From Aureisphaera galaxeae (GTDB lineage Bacteria > Bacteroidota > Bacteroidia > Flavobacteriales > Flavobacteriaceae): DNA of 64,000 nt. Below the pieces are notes generated by a model that saw only the letters and a list, made by a program, of their open reading frames with translations, ran no database searches and was not told where the DNA came from. This document shows, piece after piece, positions 27,438 to 37,330 of this stretch (position 1 is the stretch's first letter; each line of letters begins with the position of its first letter). The position numbers and the translations under genes were made by a program. Location: contig NZ_JAQQTF010000002.1 in the NCBI RefSeq assembly GCF_028561275.1, positions 1 to 64,000 on the forward strand, in the 5' to 3' direction.

Positions 27438-28376
27438 ATGAAAAAAAGAATTCTTATCATAGGTGCCTGTGGGCAAATAGGTACAGAACTTACGGAAGCA
27501 CTTAGAAAACGTTTTGGAGCAGATCGTGTAGTGGCCAGTGATATTCGCGAGGGAACTCCGGAGTTTGTACAGAACGGACCTTTCGAGCTCTTGGATGCCA
27601 CAGATTTTGATGCGTTGGAAGATATTGTTTTCCGACATAAAATCGATACCGTTTATCTCATGGCAGCCATGTTGAGCGCCATAGCCGAACGATTTCCCTC
27701 CAAAGCATGGCATCTTAATATGACTTCTTTATTCAATGTATTGGATCTTGCCAAAGAGAATAAGATTAAAAAGGTGTTTTGGCCATCGAGCATTGCTGTT
27801 TTTGGGAGTACAACACCCCGCGAGAATACCCCGCAGACCACTATTATGGAGCCTTCTACGGTCTATGGAATCTCAAAGCAAACGGGAGAGCGGTGGTGTG
27901 AATATTATCACAAAAACTATGGCGTAGATGTTAGGAGCATACGCTACCCTGGACTTATAAGCTATACCACGGAACCCGGCGGGGGAACGACCGATTATGC
28001 GGTAGAAATATATCATAGAGCCTTGAAAAATGGAAACTATAGATGTTTCCTGAAAGCTGGAACCGTACTGCCCATGATGTACATGGCCGATGCCATTCGC
28101 GCTACCATAGGCATTATGGATGCAAAGGAACAGGATATTAAGATACGTTCTTCGTACAATTTGGCTGGGATTAGTTTCGATCCCGAAGAAATAGCGTCGA
28201 GCATTCGGGAACATATTCCAGATTTTGAAATTACCTACGAACCCGATTTTAGGCAAGCCATTGCCGATTCTTGGCCCAAGACCATAGACGATAGTGATGC
28301 CCGAAAGGATTGGGGATGGAAGCATGAGTATGATTTGGCCGAAATGACACGGATCATGCTAGAGAACCTGAAGTAA
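27438..28376 (+). CDS. L-threonine 3-dehydrogenase, short-chain (GalE-like) type
   Basis: 312 residues. An extended SDR with the NAD motif GACGQIG (9-15) and catalytic Y143-x3-K147 in TVYGISKQTGE. The segments DTVYLMAAMLSA, VFWPSSIAVFG and SIRYPGLISYTTEPGGGTTDYA match the NAD-dependent L-threonine dehydrogenase described from flavobacteria rather than sugar epimerases. It oxidises threonine to 2-amino-3-ketobutyrate; the partner lyase (kbl) is not in the window. Transcribed alone, followed by a strong terminator. Confidence 0.88.
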   Translation: MKKRILIIGACGQIGTELTEALRKRFGADRVVASDIREGTPEFVQNGPFELLDATDFDALEDIVFRHKIDTVYLMAAMLSAIAERFPSKAWHLNMTSLFNVLDLAKENKIKKVFWPSSIAVFGSTTPRENTPQTTIMEPSTVYGISKQTGERWCEYYHKNYGVDVRSIRYPGLISYTTEPGGGTTDYAVEIYHRALKNGNYRCFLKAGTVLPMMYMADAIRATIGIMDAKEQDIKIRSSYNLAGISFDPEEIASSIREHIPDFEITYEPDFRQAIADSWPKTIDDSDARKDWGWKHEYDLAEMTRIMLENLK

Positions 28377-28392
28377 CCTACGACATAAATTG

Positions 28393-28418
28393 AAAGGGAG
28401 CCTAGGCTCCCTTTTTTT
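28393..28418. terminator. Bidirectional terminator after the threonine dehydrogenase gene
   Basis: AAAGGGAGCCTAGGCTCCCTTT is a perfect palindrome followed by T on the plus strand. It overlaps the stop of the convergent NTF2-like gene and can serve both. Confidence 0.88.
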
Positions 28419-28908
28419 AATTTTTACGTAAGCGCTTAAAGTCTTCGGCGGTGACTTTTCTTCCATTGATTTCGTCGGTATCCCAATCTTGGGCAATGCG
28501 CCATGTACCATTCTCCTTTTTAAGTACGACCGTAAAGCGTGCGTAATTTGCCTTGGCTTCATCCGCACCATAAACGATTTTGTAATAACCGATTTCATAG
28601 GCTGTGTCTTCGGCATAGATTCTGTGCTCAAATACGAAATCAATGGTACGGGCTTTGCGATCGGGTTTGGAAAGCCATTGGGTGTTAGAATCTTTGTATT
28701 CCTGCCCTTTTTGAATGCCCCTTCCCGTGATTCTAATGACGTCGTCTGTGTGAATGCTGTTGAAGGTAACAGCATCTCCGCTTTTATATGATTGTTTGAA
28801 GGGTTCCCAGACCTGTTGGTCCACTTCTTTGGCTAGGTCGGCATTGGTAATGTTTTGGCTCATTAGGGGAAACGAGACCAGTGTGAAGAGTAAAAGAATT
28901 TTTTTCAT
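28417..28908 (-). CDS. Exported NTF2-like / SnoaL-type protein
   Basis: 163 residues with a signal peptide (MKKILLLFTLVSFPLMSQ). The mature part has the NTF2-like layout: a helical start with the pattern WEPFKQSYKSGDAVTFNSIHTDDVIRITG, then curved strands ending WRIAQDWDTD. This matches DUF4440-like stress or binding proteins that lack a fixed activity. The gene is transcribed alone, near the tRNA-Arg gene on the same strand. Confidence 0.8.
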   Translation of the reverse strand: MKKILLLFTLVSFPLMSQNITNADLAKEVDQQVWEPFKQSYKSGDAVTFNSIHTDDVIRITGRGIQKGQEYKDSNTQWLSKPDRKARTIDFVFEHRIYAEDTAYEIGYYKIVYGADEAKANYARFTVVLKKENGTWRIAQDWDTDEINGRKVTAEDFKRLRKN

Positions 28909-28924
28909 GATGATGAATATTTAA

Positions 28925-28996
28925 TAGCCCCGCCAGGACTCGAACCTGGATCTAAAGTTTAGGAAACTTCTATTCTATCCCTTGAACTACGGGGCC
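28925..28996 (-). tRNA. tRNA-Arg (anticodon CCT)
   Basis: The minus strand folds into a 72-base cloverleaf: acceptor GGCCCCG/CGGGGCT (first pair G-U), D stem GTTC/GAAT, anticodon stem GAAGT/ACTTT with loop TTCCTAA (anticodon CCT), and T stem CCAGG/CCTGG around TTCGAGT. The discriminator is A. The 3' CCA is not encoded. It reads AGG codons. Confidence 0.93.
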
Positions 28997-29315
28997 TTAG
29001 ATCACAGACAAATTAAGGAAAAAATGTAGAATGGCCATCCCTCATTTCGGTATTGAAAGGCTTTCTGTTGTTGCATAAATCGATCGCCCGCTTATCCTGA
29101 AAGAAGATACACTTATACGCTGGGAAAATACGCTTATCATTTTGTGCATTAAATCGGGTTTATGTCATAATATTTTTATGGCGTAATAGTCAATAAATGC
29201 CTATTCGAGAAATGATTAATTGTCCTGTTGACCACTTCCCGTCCTCCCTCCCTATGGAATGGTTCTCTAGACTATTAGATCCCAAGTTAATAGTAACATT
29301 CTAAAAGTAATTTTT
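28997..29315. other. Intergenic region upstream of the Rhs locus, no gene seen
   Basis: 319 bases between the 5' end of tRNA-Arg and the first Rhs gene. No ORF with plausible start and composition, no hairpin and no repeat stands out. It presumably holds the divergent promoters of the tRNA and the Rhs genes. Confidence 0.5.
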
Positions 29316-32300
29316 ATGAAAAAAGGAATTAGTGCTTTGGCCTTTCTCTTCTGTATTTGGGGAGCAATGGCCCAAATTGGTACGATCGAAGGAACACCGG
29401 AATTTTCGGCTCCTACGATCACACCGGTCTCTCCGGAGGCCGGAAAAATGACCCAGTATGGCAATTTACCCGTCAACATGAGTGCTGGGCAAATGAGCTT
29501 TCAGGTTCCCATTTATGAGATTCCCATTCGGGGAGGGTATTCATGGCCAGTATCGCTTAATTACAAGTATGCTGGCTTAGTATTGGAAGCAAAACCCTCC
29601 ATTTCTGGATTAGGTTGGTTGCTTTCTGGAGGAGGCGTGGTTTCCCGAGAGGTTCGTGGTGTTCCCGACGGAAACCCCTACGGTATATACGGTACCGAGA
29701 ACAATGATTTAATCACTCCTATTGTAAACAACACCAACATCACGGCCGGAGAGGCCGAAAGCGTCGTTTCTGGTAGGGCCGACACGGAGTTGGATAGGTA
29801 TCACGTGTCTGTAGGAGGGGTTAGTTTCTCCTTTAAAGTGGATGAAAACAATAACCCAGTATACCTTTCCAACCACAACTACAAGGTTGAATTCCCCAAC
29901 AGAACTCCTACTTGGTTAACCGATGTAAGACCTGGCAGTGTTCCCGTTCGGTATTACGGAGAAGAAATCCGCAGTTTTACGGTTACAGACGACAAAGGAA
30001 TCCGCTATTTATTTGATGAGGTAGAGATCAACGAACCTCAAGGATTCGATCTGGAACCGGTCTTTACAGAGGCTGGCTTGCACGGATATTTCTCGAGTTG
30101 GCATCTATCGAGAATAACGTTTCCAAACAATCAGGTGATCGACTTTTCTTATTTCGATCCACCAAACGTGATGCTTAACTACGATTATAGCGCTAGTGGA
30201 TATAAGAACATTAACCCTCCTTATATAACTCAGCCGGGTTCTTGCAGTAACTTGCAAGGAGACATTAATAACTACAATTGGAATTCGCGTTTAACCAATA
30301 TTAGACGCAAATTGTTATCAGGAATCGATTTTCCAACAGGAAGTATCGATCTTAATATCGTTTCCCCAAATAATCGATACATCTACAATCAAGTTTTGGT
30401 AAGGGATAGTGCGGATCAGATAATCTTCGACTATGATCTTACCTACGATGGCCCTCGCGATGTATTGACCGAAGTGGACAAAGACGGATTCTTCTATTAT
30501 GAATTCGAATATCATGGAGGAGTTCCAGCTTTCTTGTTAGACAACAATGATCTTCCCTTTAAAATGGATTATTGGGGATTCTATAACGGTAGGAACAATA
30601 ACTATCTATTAAATATTCCAGAATCTTCAATAAGCGCCGATAAGCGCCCTAGCTTTCACAACACAAGAGCAGGGGCTATGACTCGTGTAAAATACCCAAC
30701 AGGAGGATATAGCCAGATTCAATATGAGCAAAATCAGGTAAAGAAACCCATTTCTGAAGTGGAAGATGAATCGCATACACCCAATCGGCAAATCTATCTT
30801 CATCTAGAATCCGATAATGGTGGTAGTAATACAGAGAAGAGCGTATATTTTGAGTATACTTTCGATCATCCCGTTATTGCACTTATATCGCATAGGGTAG
30901 AGGCCTATGATTTACAATCCCGTATTCATGTAGGAATCACTACCACATGTTCCCCGACACCCTCACCCTTTAATTATTATGATGCAGCTGTGGCTTTGAG
31001 GTCGCCAGAGAACCCCATTCCCGATTTCTGTGTCAACCTATTGGATGAAATTGATCCTGCCCAGACCAGTTACCCTGTTATTCACGATGAGAATAGTACT
31101 GGGTATGTAATGATAAACCCTGGGACCTATATCTTTTATATCCATGCCTACAATAATCACTACTCTAGATCCAATGGTGAGATTTTGGTGCAGTTTTACG
31201 ATCCGCCAGAAGGCAATGGCGATCCGTATGTAAATGCATTGGTGGGTGGAATTCGAGTACACACTATTAGTCATGTAAATAACAAAGGCCTGGTGACCAA
31301 GCAGAACTATGATTATAATGATGATGATGGATTATCTACCGGAGTAGAACTGACGAAGTCTCAAAATGAATACGTAACAGAAGTACTCTATGATTGTTAT
31401 GTTGAAGGAGTAAGTAATTCCCCGCTGTTCGACACCAACCATAGGTATGCTTTCGATAGGATTAACTATCTCTCTAAATCGTATACACCGGTTAATTTGA
31501 ATAGTGGTGTGCCGGTATTCTATGAACGGGTAAAGCAATATCCTACCATGGAATTAATAGAACTCCCAGGCGGCGGCGGATTACAAGTTTGGGATTTCCC
31601 CAACGATCAAAACCCAGATGGTTCACTCATATTTAGTGTTTTGGGAGGCAGTGGAAATGGAAATACCACCGAATTCGAAGAGCGTTATACCAATGGATTC
31701 TCGACCACCGAGTTTGAGTTGCCTCAATTCAATCAATTACAATTAAATTATCCATTTACTCCTTTTGGGGACGATCTCAAAATTGGTAGAAAAGAAGAAG
31801 AAAAAATCTTTGCTTTCGAAAGGGATTCTGCAACCTATGCGCCGAAGTCCCAGACCAATTACTCGTATTATCCTAGAGTAATTAATCCTTCGGGCCATAA
31901 CCACCCTCATAATGTAAACTTTGCATTAAAGCGGGTGTATACCATTAATACTAGGACCGTAGCTTCCCTTATAGATCATTCTGGGGGAATGTCCCTCCCG
32001 GTACCCGATGGAAGTAATAATGCAGATTATTATTTCATGCATGTGTATCGCGATACGGATATGGATTTTGTGCTGGATACTACCATCGACAAGAATATCG
32101 TAGATGAGAGCAATGAGGTGGTTACCACATCCGAAAATACATTCGATACGAACTATCAATTAAAGGAAACTACAGTTACCGATAGTGAAGGAAATACGGT
32201 AAAACGCAAGCTTTACTATCCGTATGACTTCACTTCGTCGCCATACACGGGCATGACCACTGCCAATCAAATAAGTAAAGTAGCCATGACCGAAACATTT

Positions 32301-32846
32301 GAAAATGGGGTGTTGAACAACACGGTAAAAATGGACTATTCCTCTGTGGGAGGCGATTATAAACCCAGCAGATTACTTGGGGCCAAAAGAACTAACTCAT
32401 TAGAAGGGCGCATGTATTACAATTACGATAGCTACGGGAATGTACAAGAACATTATACGGGAATAGAAGTGATAGATGTTTCTGGCCCCTTCCAAATTAC
32501 CAGGCCTGTCAATGTTACATCATTCCTATGGGGATATGATCATCGTTTCCCGGTTTTGAAAGCAGAAAATGTGAGTTATTCGGAGCTTGCAAGCATAAGT
32601 ATTGGGGATATCCAAAACATGGATGGCCAGACGTTGAGGAATGAATTGGATATTATTCGTCAGGCATTTCCTGAAGCCCTCATTACGACCTATACCTATG
32701 ATCCTTTTGTTGGAGTAACCAGCGAAACAGATTCAAGAGGATATACTGTCTTTTACGAATATGATATACAAGACCGAATTCAATACATAAAGGATGAAGG
32801 TGGAAATATCGTTAAGGAGTTCAACTACAATTTGGTAACCGATTAA
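29316..32846 (+). CDS. Secreted Rhs/YD-repeat protein, N-terminal SpvB-like half
   Basis: 1176 residues with a signal peptide (ending AMAQ). The N-terminal 120 residues carry the pattern GNLPVNMSAGQMSFQVPIYEIP ... SLNYKYAG ... GLGWLLSGGGVVSR typical of Bacteroidota proteins related to SpvB/TcB-type shells. The middle is a long beta-rich region; the end has YD repeats (YNYDSYGNVQEHY, YEYDIQDRIQYI). There is no Rhs core and no toxin tail; the protein stops 9 bases before the second Rhs gene, which starts with its own signal peptide. The pair may form a split cage, like TcB/TcC. Neither has a T9SS tail. Confidence 0.85.
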   Translation: MKKGISALAFLFCIWGAMAQIGTIEGTPEFSAPTITPVSPEAGKMTQYGNLPVNMSAGQMSFQVPIYEIPIRGGYSWPVSLNYKYAGLVLEAKPSISGLGWLLSGGGVVSREVRGVPDGNPYGIYGTENNDLITPIVNNTNITAGEAESVVSGRADTELDRYHVSVGGVSFSFKVDENNNPVYLSNHNYKVEFPNRTPTWLTDVRPGSVPVRYYGEEIRSFTVTDDKGIRYLFDEVEINEPQGFDLEPVFTEAGLHGYFSSWHLSRITFPNNQVIDFSYFDPPNVMLNYDYSASGYKNINPPYITQPGSCSNLQGDINNYNWNSRLTNIRRKLLSGIDFPTGSIDLNIVSPNNRYIYNQVLVRDSADQIIFDYDLTYDGPRDVLTEVDKDGFFYYEFEYHGGVPAFLLDNNDLPFKMDYWGFYNGRNNNYLLNIPESSISADKRPSFHNTRAGAMTRVKYPTGGYSQIQYEQNQVKKPISEVEDESHTPNRQIYLHLESDNGGSNTEKSVYFEYTFDHPVIALISHRVEAYDLQSRIHVGITTTCSPTPSPFNYYDAAVALRSPENPIPDFCVNLLDEIDPAQTSYPVIHDENSTGYVMINPGTYIFYIHAYNNHYSRSNGEILVQFYDPPEGNGDPYVNALVGGIRVHTISHVNNKGLVTKQNYDYNDDDGLSTGVELTKSQNEYVTEVLYDCYVEGVSNSPLFDTNHRYAFDRINYLSKSYTPVNLNSGVPVFYERVKQYPTMELIELPGGGGLQVWDFPNDQNPDGSLIFSVLGGSGNGNTTEFEERYTNGFSTTEFELPQFNQLQLNYPFTPFGDDLKIGRKEEEKIFAFERDSATYAPKSQTNYSYYPRVINPSGHNHPHNVNFALKRVYTINTRTVASLIDHSGGMSLPVPDGSNNADYYFMHVYRDTDMDFVLDTTIDKNIVDESNEVVTTSENTFDTNYQLKETTVTDSEGNTVKRKLYYPYDFTSSPYTGMTTANQISKVAMTETFENGVLNNTVKMDYSSVGGDYKPSRLLGAKRTNSLEGRMYYNYDSYGNVQEHYTGIEVIDVSGPFQITRPVNVTSFLWGYDHRFPVLKAENVSYSELASISIGDIQNMDGQTLRNELDIIRQAFPEALITTYTYDPFVGVTSETDSRGYTVFYEYDIQDRIQYIKDEGGNIVKEFNYNLVTD

Positions 32847-32855
32847 AAGTAAGAA

Positions 32856-35800
32856 ATGATGAAAAACATATTATATACACTATTCTTATTGGTGCCATTT
32901 CTAGTGATGGGCCAAACAGATTCCGAGAATTATATAACGACCACGACCTATCGTACTCCAACGACGACGGGGAGTGTAGACGAAATAAATAAGATTGAAT
33001 CGGTAACGTATTATGATGGGGTTGGGCGGCCTCTGCAAACCATAAAGGCAAAGCAAGGAGGCAACAAGGAAACTGTCATAGAGTACATGGAATATGATGA
33101 GGTCGGAATGCAGCCTAAGAAGTACCTGCCCTATTCAGAAGGTACTGAGTTCGGCGTAGATGTTAAGGATTATCGAAATCCCGAAACTTTGAAGACCAAC
33201 ATTTTCGGATTCTATGATACAGGGAAATATGAAAATACCTTAAATCCCTATTCCGAAGATGTTTATGAGCCTTCTCCTATGTTTCGAGTATGGGAAACGG
33301 GAGCACCAGGAAATCCTTGGAAGGCTATTGATACGCTAGATACGGATCATACCATAAAGTACGAATACCTGTCTAATGGGACCAATGAGGTTCGCTTTTA
33401 TGCAGTAGACTTTCCCGATGGCAACACGACCAATCCCAAGATCGATAGAAACGGATTTTATCCGGCGAATGAATTGGTTAAAATGGTGACCAAGGATGAG
33501 AATTGGCAACCCGGGGATGGTGACAATCATACGACGCATGAGTTCAAAAACAAAAAAGGACAAATCATCCTTAAAAGAACGTTCAATAATGAAGCGCATG
33601 ATACCTACTATGTGTACGATGAGTTTGGGAACCTAACTTTCGTGTTACCTCCCGAGGGATCCGATGAGATTATTTTGGCAGCCAACCCGCAAACGATCTT
33701 GGATAAATGGTGCTTTCAATTTCATTTTGATAGTAAAAACAGAATGATATGGAAAAAATTCCCAGGGAAAGACTTCGAACAAATTATCTATGACGATTTG
33801 GATCGCCCTATTTTGACAAGGGATGGTAATCTTAGGGGTAAGGGCCAATGGTTATTTACCAAGTACGATGGTCTTAGTAGAATCGCATTTACAGGAATAT
33901 ACACCCCTGGAGACGCTAAGAAGGGAGCTTCCAAAGAAAGTAGATCCACAGTTCCACCACCGCTTAGCGAAAAGCGCTCTGTAGATCCGGTTACCGTTGG
34001 GGACATGGTTATTTACTACACCAACGATAGTTATCCATCCCTCAATTTGGAAGTACTCACCGTAAACTATTACGATTCGTATGTAGATACAGAAGGACTG
34101 GATGCTCCTGCCACTGTTTTTCAGAATCAGATTACCAATAGGACACAGGGATTACCCACAGTAGCCAAAGTAAGGGTGCTGGGCACCACAGATTGGATCA
34201 CCACAGTAAGTGCATACGACGAAAAGGGAAGGGAGGCCTATGTGGCGAGTAAAAACGAACATTTAAATACCGAAGAGATCATAAAATCGAAATTCGATTT
34301 TTCCGGAAAAGTGTTAGCTACTCGAACCTCTCATATAAAGGATAGCAACCCAGCGGTAGTGACCTTAGATTACTATACTTATGATCATATGGATCGTTTG
34401 GTTACCCATATGCAGCAAATAGGTAATCAACCCGTTCAATTAATTGCCCAAAGTGAATACGATGAATTGGGACAAATGGTGTTGAAAAAAGTAGGGGGTG
34501 AATTGTTTGATAGCGGATATGAAAATACAGCCAATATTGCCATAGCTGGAGAGGGACTTATTACTAAGAATGCGGGGGGTTCAACCAATTGGAATGCAGG
34601 CCTTACTACCAAAGGAGTGATTTCGAATAAAGGGGGACTTCATTTTACAATTCAAAGTAAAGAAAAGAACGCGACCGTTGGATTTAATGAGGCACACACC
34701 AATCACTCCCCTGCTGAAATCGATTTTGGATTCCAATTTAAGAGTACTACAGGAAATAGTAATTTCTATAAAATTCGAATTCAAGGTAATTTAATTGGAA
34801 GTCCTAGAGATTACCAAATTGGAGATCGATTTACCATAGAGAGGGATGCAGGCACATTTACATTTTTCCAGAATGGTGAACTGGTCTATACGTATAGTAC
34901 CCTAAATGGCTTTGATCTTTTCGGGGATGCTGTTTTCAAAGATGAAGGAGCTGCGATAAGCGATTTCGTATTGTTCGGGACCGAAGTGGAAGCCCTTCAG
35001 GATGTAGATTACAAGTATACTGTTCGAGGTTGGCTAAAGGAGATTAACCAGGTGGACGATTTCAGTAAAACAGGAAGTCCCGACCTGTTCAACTTTAAGA
35101 TCAACTACACAACAGTTCAAGGTTCCGGAGGAGATCCTGGTCTAGCAGTTCCATTGTTTAACGGAAACATTGCACAAACCATTTGGCGCACCAAAAACGA
35201 TGATGCCCTCAAAAGGACCTATACCTACGAATATGATGCCCTCAACCGTTTAACGGATGCCCATAGTAGAAAGGGAACCACGCTGAACGCTTTAGACAAT
35301 CATGCCCTTGGAGGAATAGAGTATGACAAGAATGGAAACATAAAGCTGTTGTTCAGAAATGGAGATAATGGTAGTGGTGGTACTGCGGTTTGGGATCATC
35401 TGGTGTATGCATATGAAGGAAATACATTGAAGGATGTTCAGGATTTAAGTAGTTCTTCTTCCAGCTTGGAAGGATTTAAAGATCGAACAAGCTTTTCTTT
35501 AGATTACTCTTACGACGCCAATGGTAACCTAACACGAGACTACAACAAGGGGATTACCGAAATCACCTATAATCACTTAAATCTTCCTGAAACGGTGACC
35601 TTGGATGCTGTTCATGGAGAGGCTGGTGGCACCATTACGTTTACCTATGATGCCGATGGAAACTTATTGAAGAAAGACGTTGCTCCTACAAGTAGTTCTA
35701 CAGTTACTTCCGAGTATGCTGGAAACTTCAAGTATGAAAACAGCAACCTACAGTTTATAAATCATCCAGAGGGGTATTTACAAGCTGAAACAGGAGGCGG

Positions 35801-36827
35801 GTATTCCTATGTTTTCCAGTTTAAAGATCATTTGAATAATGTTCGCTTAAGCTATACAGATAGCAACGGAGATGGAAGTGTAGACAGTAGCGAGATTATT
35901 GAAGAATCCAACTACTATCCATTTGGTCTGAAACAGAAAGGGTATAACGATTATTTCAATCCTATTGGTAACAGCTTTGCACAGCAATGGAAGTATGGTA
36001 GTAAGGAGTTTGAACAAGCCCTCGGTTTTGATTTTTATCAATACGGAGCAAGATTGTTCGATCCTGCGATTGCCAGATTCGTTAGAATCGATCCTTTGGC
36101 ATTTGAGTTTATGACGCAGAGTCCGTATGTCTATGCGGCTAACAATCCGATTTATTTCCAAGAGAAAAATGGTGAAAATCCTATTATAGGAGCTTTCGTT
36201 TCGGGTGCTTTGGAAATACTTGGACAGGTAGGTGCTTCGATGCTAGAAGGTCAAAGCTTCAGGAATGCAGTAAAAAACATTGATTGGAGTGATGTGGCTT
36301 GGGAAACAGGTTCTGGAGCCTTATCCGGATTTATTGGAGATCCAGGGATCGGTAAGTTTGTGAAGTTTATTAAGAAAAAGCGCAATAGAAGACTCATAAA
36401 CAAGGTATTCTCAGAAATTTTGGAGTTCACCATTGAAACGGCTACAGACATTGCAAAAAAAGTTACAAACAATGAAGATATTGATTTAGGACAAACCTTA
36501 GTGGATGGTTTGATTGGTGCCGGATTGGATAAACTAATTCCAGATACCGAATTCTTCCAGAAGTATATAAAGAAGAATAATAAAAGGATAAAGAAACTGG
36601 ATAAATCCATTAAGCGCTTGGAGAAGAAGCAGAAAAAGAAGTATAAGAAAAAACGAGCCAAGAAGATTGAAAAGAAAAAGAAGGAAAGAAGGAATAGAGA
36701 TATTACTAATGATGTTTTGGAAGAAGCCGAGGCAATAGCCACTGATTTACTTGGTCCAGATGTGGAGGAACTAGAGGAGGTAATCATAACGGTTAAGAAG
36801 GATGATGAGAAAAAACCCAATAACTAA
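32856..36827 (+). CDS. DUF6443 / Rhs-core protein with unrecognised C-terminal tail
   Basis: 1323 residues with a signal peptide (ending LVMGQ). The N-terminal domain (VTYYDGVGRPLQTI) is DUF6443. YD repeats follow (DALNRLTDAH, YDADGNLLKKD), then the Rhs-associated core: DHLNNVRLSYTD, NYYPFGL, LDFYQYGAR-like LGFDFYQYGARLFDPAIARF (to about 1073) and SPYVYAANNPIYF. From about residue 1100 the sequence departs from the core: Gly/hydrophobic helices (NIDWSDVAWETGSGALSGF), then a Lys-rich coiled coil and an acidic end. No known nuclease or other toxin motif is visible. In polymorphic toxins this position holds the effector. The gene is 47 bases upstream of a small membrane protein gene. Confidence 0.87.
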   Translation: MMKNILYTLFLLVPFLVMGQTDSENYITTTTYRTPTTTGSVDEINKIESVTYYDGVGRPLQTIKAKQGGNKETVIEYMEYDEVGMQPKKYLPYSEGTEFGVDVKDYRNPETLKTNIFGFYDTGKYENTLNPYSEDVYEPSPMFRVWETGAPGNPWKAIDTLDTDHTIKYEYLSNGTNEVRFYAVDFPDGNTTNPKIDRNGFYPANELVKMVTKDENWQPGDGDNHTTHEFKNKKGQIILKRTFNNEAHDTYYVYDEFGNLTFVLPPEGSDEIILAANPQTILDKWCFQFHFDSKNRMIWKKFPGKDFEQIIYDDLDRPILTRDGNLRGKGQWLFTKYDGLSRIAFTGIYTPGDAKKGASKESRSTVPPPLSEKRSVDPVTVGDMVIYYTNDSYPSLNLEVLTVNYYDSYVDTEGLDAPATVFQNQITNRTQGLPTVAKVRVLGTTDWITTVSAYDEKGREAYVASKNEHLNTEEIIKSKFDFSGKVLATRTSHIKDSNPAVVTLDYYTYDHMDRLVTHMQQIGNQPVQLIAQSEYDELGQMVLKKVGGELFDSGYENTANIAIAGEGLITKNAGGSTNWNAGLTTKGVISNKGGLHFTIQSKEKNATVGFNEAHTNHSPAEIDFGFQFKSTTGNSNFYKIRIQGNLIGSPRDYQIGDRFTIERDAGTFTFFQNGELVYTYSTLNGFDLFGDAVFKDEGAAISDFVLFGTEVEALQDVDYKYTVRGWLKEINQVDDFSKTGSPDLFNFKINYTTVQGSGGDPGLAVPLFNGNIAQTIWRTKNDDALKRTYTYEYDALNRLTDAHSRKGTTLNALDNHALGGIEYDKNGNIKLLFRNGDNGSGGTAVWDHLVYAYEGNTLKDVQDLSSSSSSLEGFKDRTSFSLDYSYDANGNLTRDYNKGITEITYNHLNLPETVTLDAVHGEAGGTITFTYDADGNLLKKDVAPTSSSTVTSEYAGNFKYENSNLQFINHPEGYLQAETGGGYSYVFQFKDHLNNVRLSYTDSNGDGSVDSSEIIEESNYYPFGLKQKGYNDYFNPIGNSFAQQWKYGSKEFEQALGFDFYQYGARLFDPAIARFVRIDPLAFEFMTQSPYVYAANNPIYFQEKNGENPIIGAFVSGALEILGQVGASMLEGQSFRNAVKNIDWSDVAWETGSGALSGFIGDPGIGKFVKFIKKKRNRRLINKVFSEILEFTIETATDIAKKVTNNEDIDLGQTLVDGLIGAGLDKLIPDTEFFQKYIKKNNKRIKKLDKSIKRLEKKQKKKYKKKRAKKIEKKKKERRNRDITNDVLEEAEAIATDLLGPDVEELEEVIITVKKDDEKKPNN

Positions 36828-36874
36828 CTTTAGCTAAGTTTTGAGACAGCAGTAAGTAATTTTACAAGAGTATT

Positions 36875-37267
36875 ATGTATCACAAAAAACAAATTTACTT
36901 TGCGATTTTCATTGCCATCATTTTAGTGTTTGTTCTTTACAAACAATCAATATTAAGTGAATGTAGGAATGAATGCGATAAGGTGGATGTAAAAGTGATA
37001 GACACATATTGTTCAGGTAGATTAGGGAAAAGAAATTATAGCTATTTCGAGTTTGAATATAAAGGGAGGACCTACGAACAGGATGTTAGCAGATCAAAAT
37101 GCCCTTCTATTTCAACAAATGAGAATTTTAGCATGTATTATGACGAAGTGAATGATGTGTTCTATCTGTCAGAATTATTAGAGGAAGATTATTACAAAAA
37201 ATACGTGATTATTTTACTAGTAATTTTGGTAATAGCAGTAATACCCTATAGACGATTTCTTAGTTAA
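36875..37267 (+). CDS. Small two-helix membrane protein, possible Rhs immunity protein
   Basis: 130 residues: a membrane helix at about 7-25, a soluble domain (about 28-105) with three or four cysteines, and a second helix at about 108-125. The soluble part has the look of DUF3592-like domains (VKVIDTYCSGRLGKRNYSYF, FEYKGRTYEQDV, NFSMYYDEVNDVFYLSE). It is the first gene after the Rhs tail, AT-rich and followed by a terminator. This is where immunity genes of polymorphic toxins normally sit. Immunity function is inference from position only. Confidence 0.65.
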   Translation: MYHKKQIYFAIFIAIILVFVLYKQSILSECRNECDKVDVKVIDTYCSGRLGKRNYSYFEFEYKGRTYEQDVSRSKCPSISTNENFSMYYDEVNDVFYLSELLEEDYYKKYVIILLVILVIAVIPYRRFLS

Positions 37268-37287
37268 TCAGATAACTACTTCTTAAG

Positions 37288-37325
37288 GTTGCGGTTGGCA
37301 TTTCGATGTTAACCGCAACTTCTTT
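37288..37325. terminator. Terminator at the end of the Rhs locus
   Basis: GTTGCGGTT pairs with AACCGCAAC, continued by two G-U pairs and CAT/ATG, closing on a TTCG tetraloop (37288-37319). TTCTTTTT follows. It separates the Rhs locus from the convergent response regulator gene. Confidence 0.85.
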
Positions 37326-37330
37326 TTATA

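Noticed and set aside
28925-37330. tRNA-Arg next to the Rhs locus as an island boundary
   Set aside because: No integrase, no repeat of the tRNA 3' end was noticed, and the Rhs genes lie on the 5' side of the tRNA, which is not the usual insertion side.
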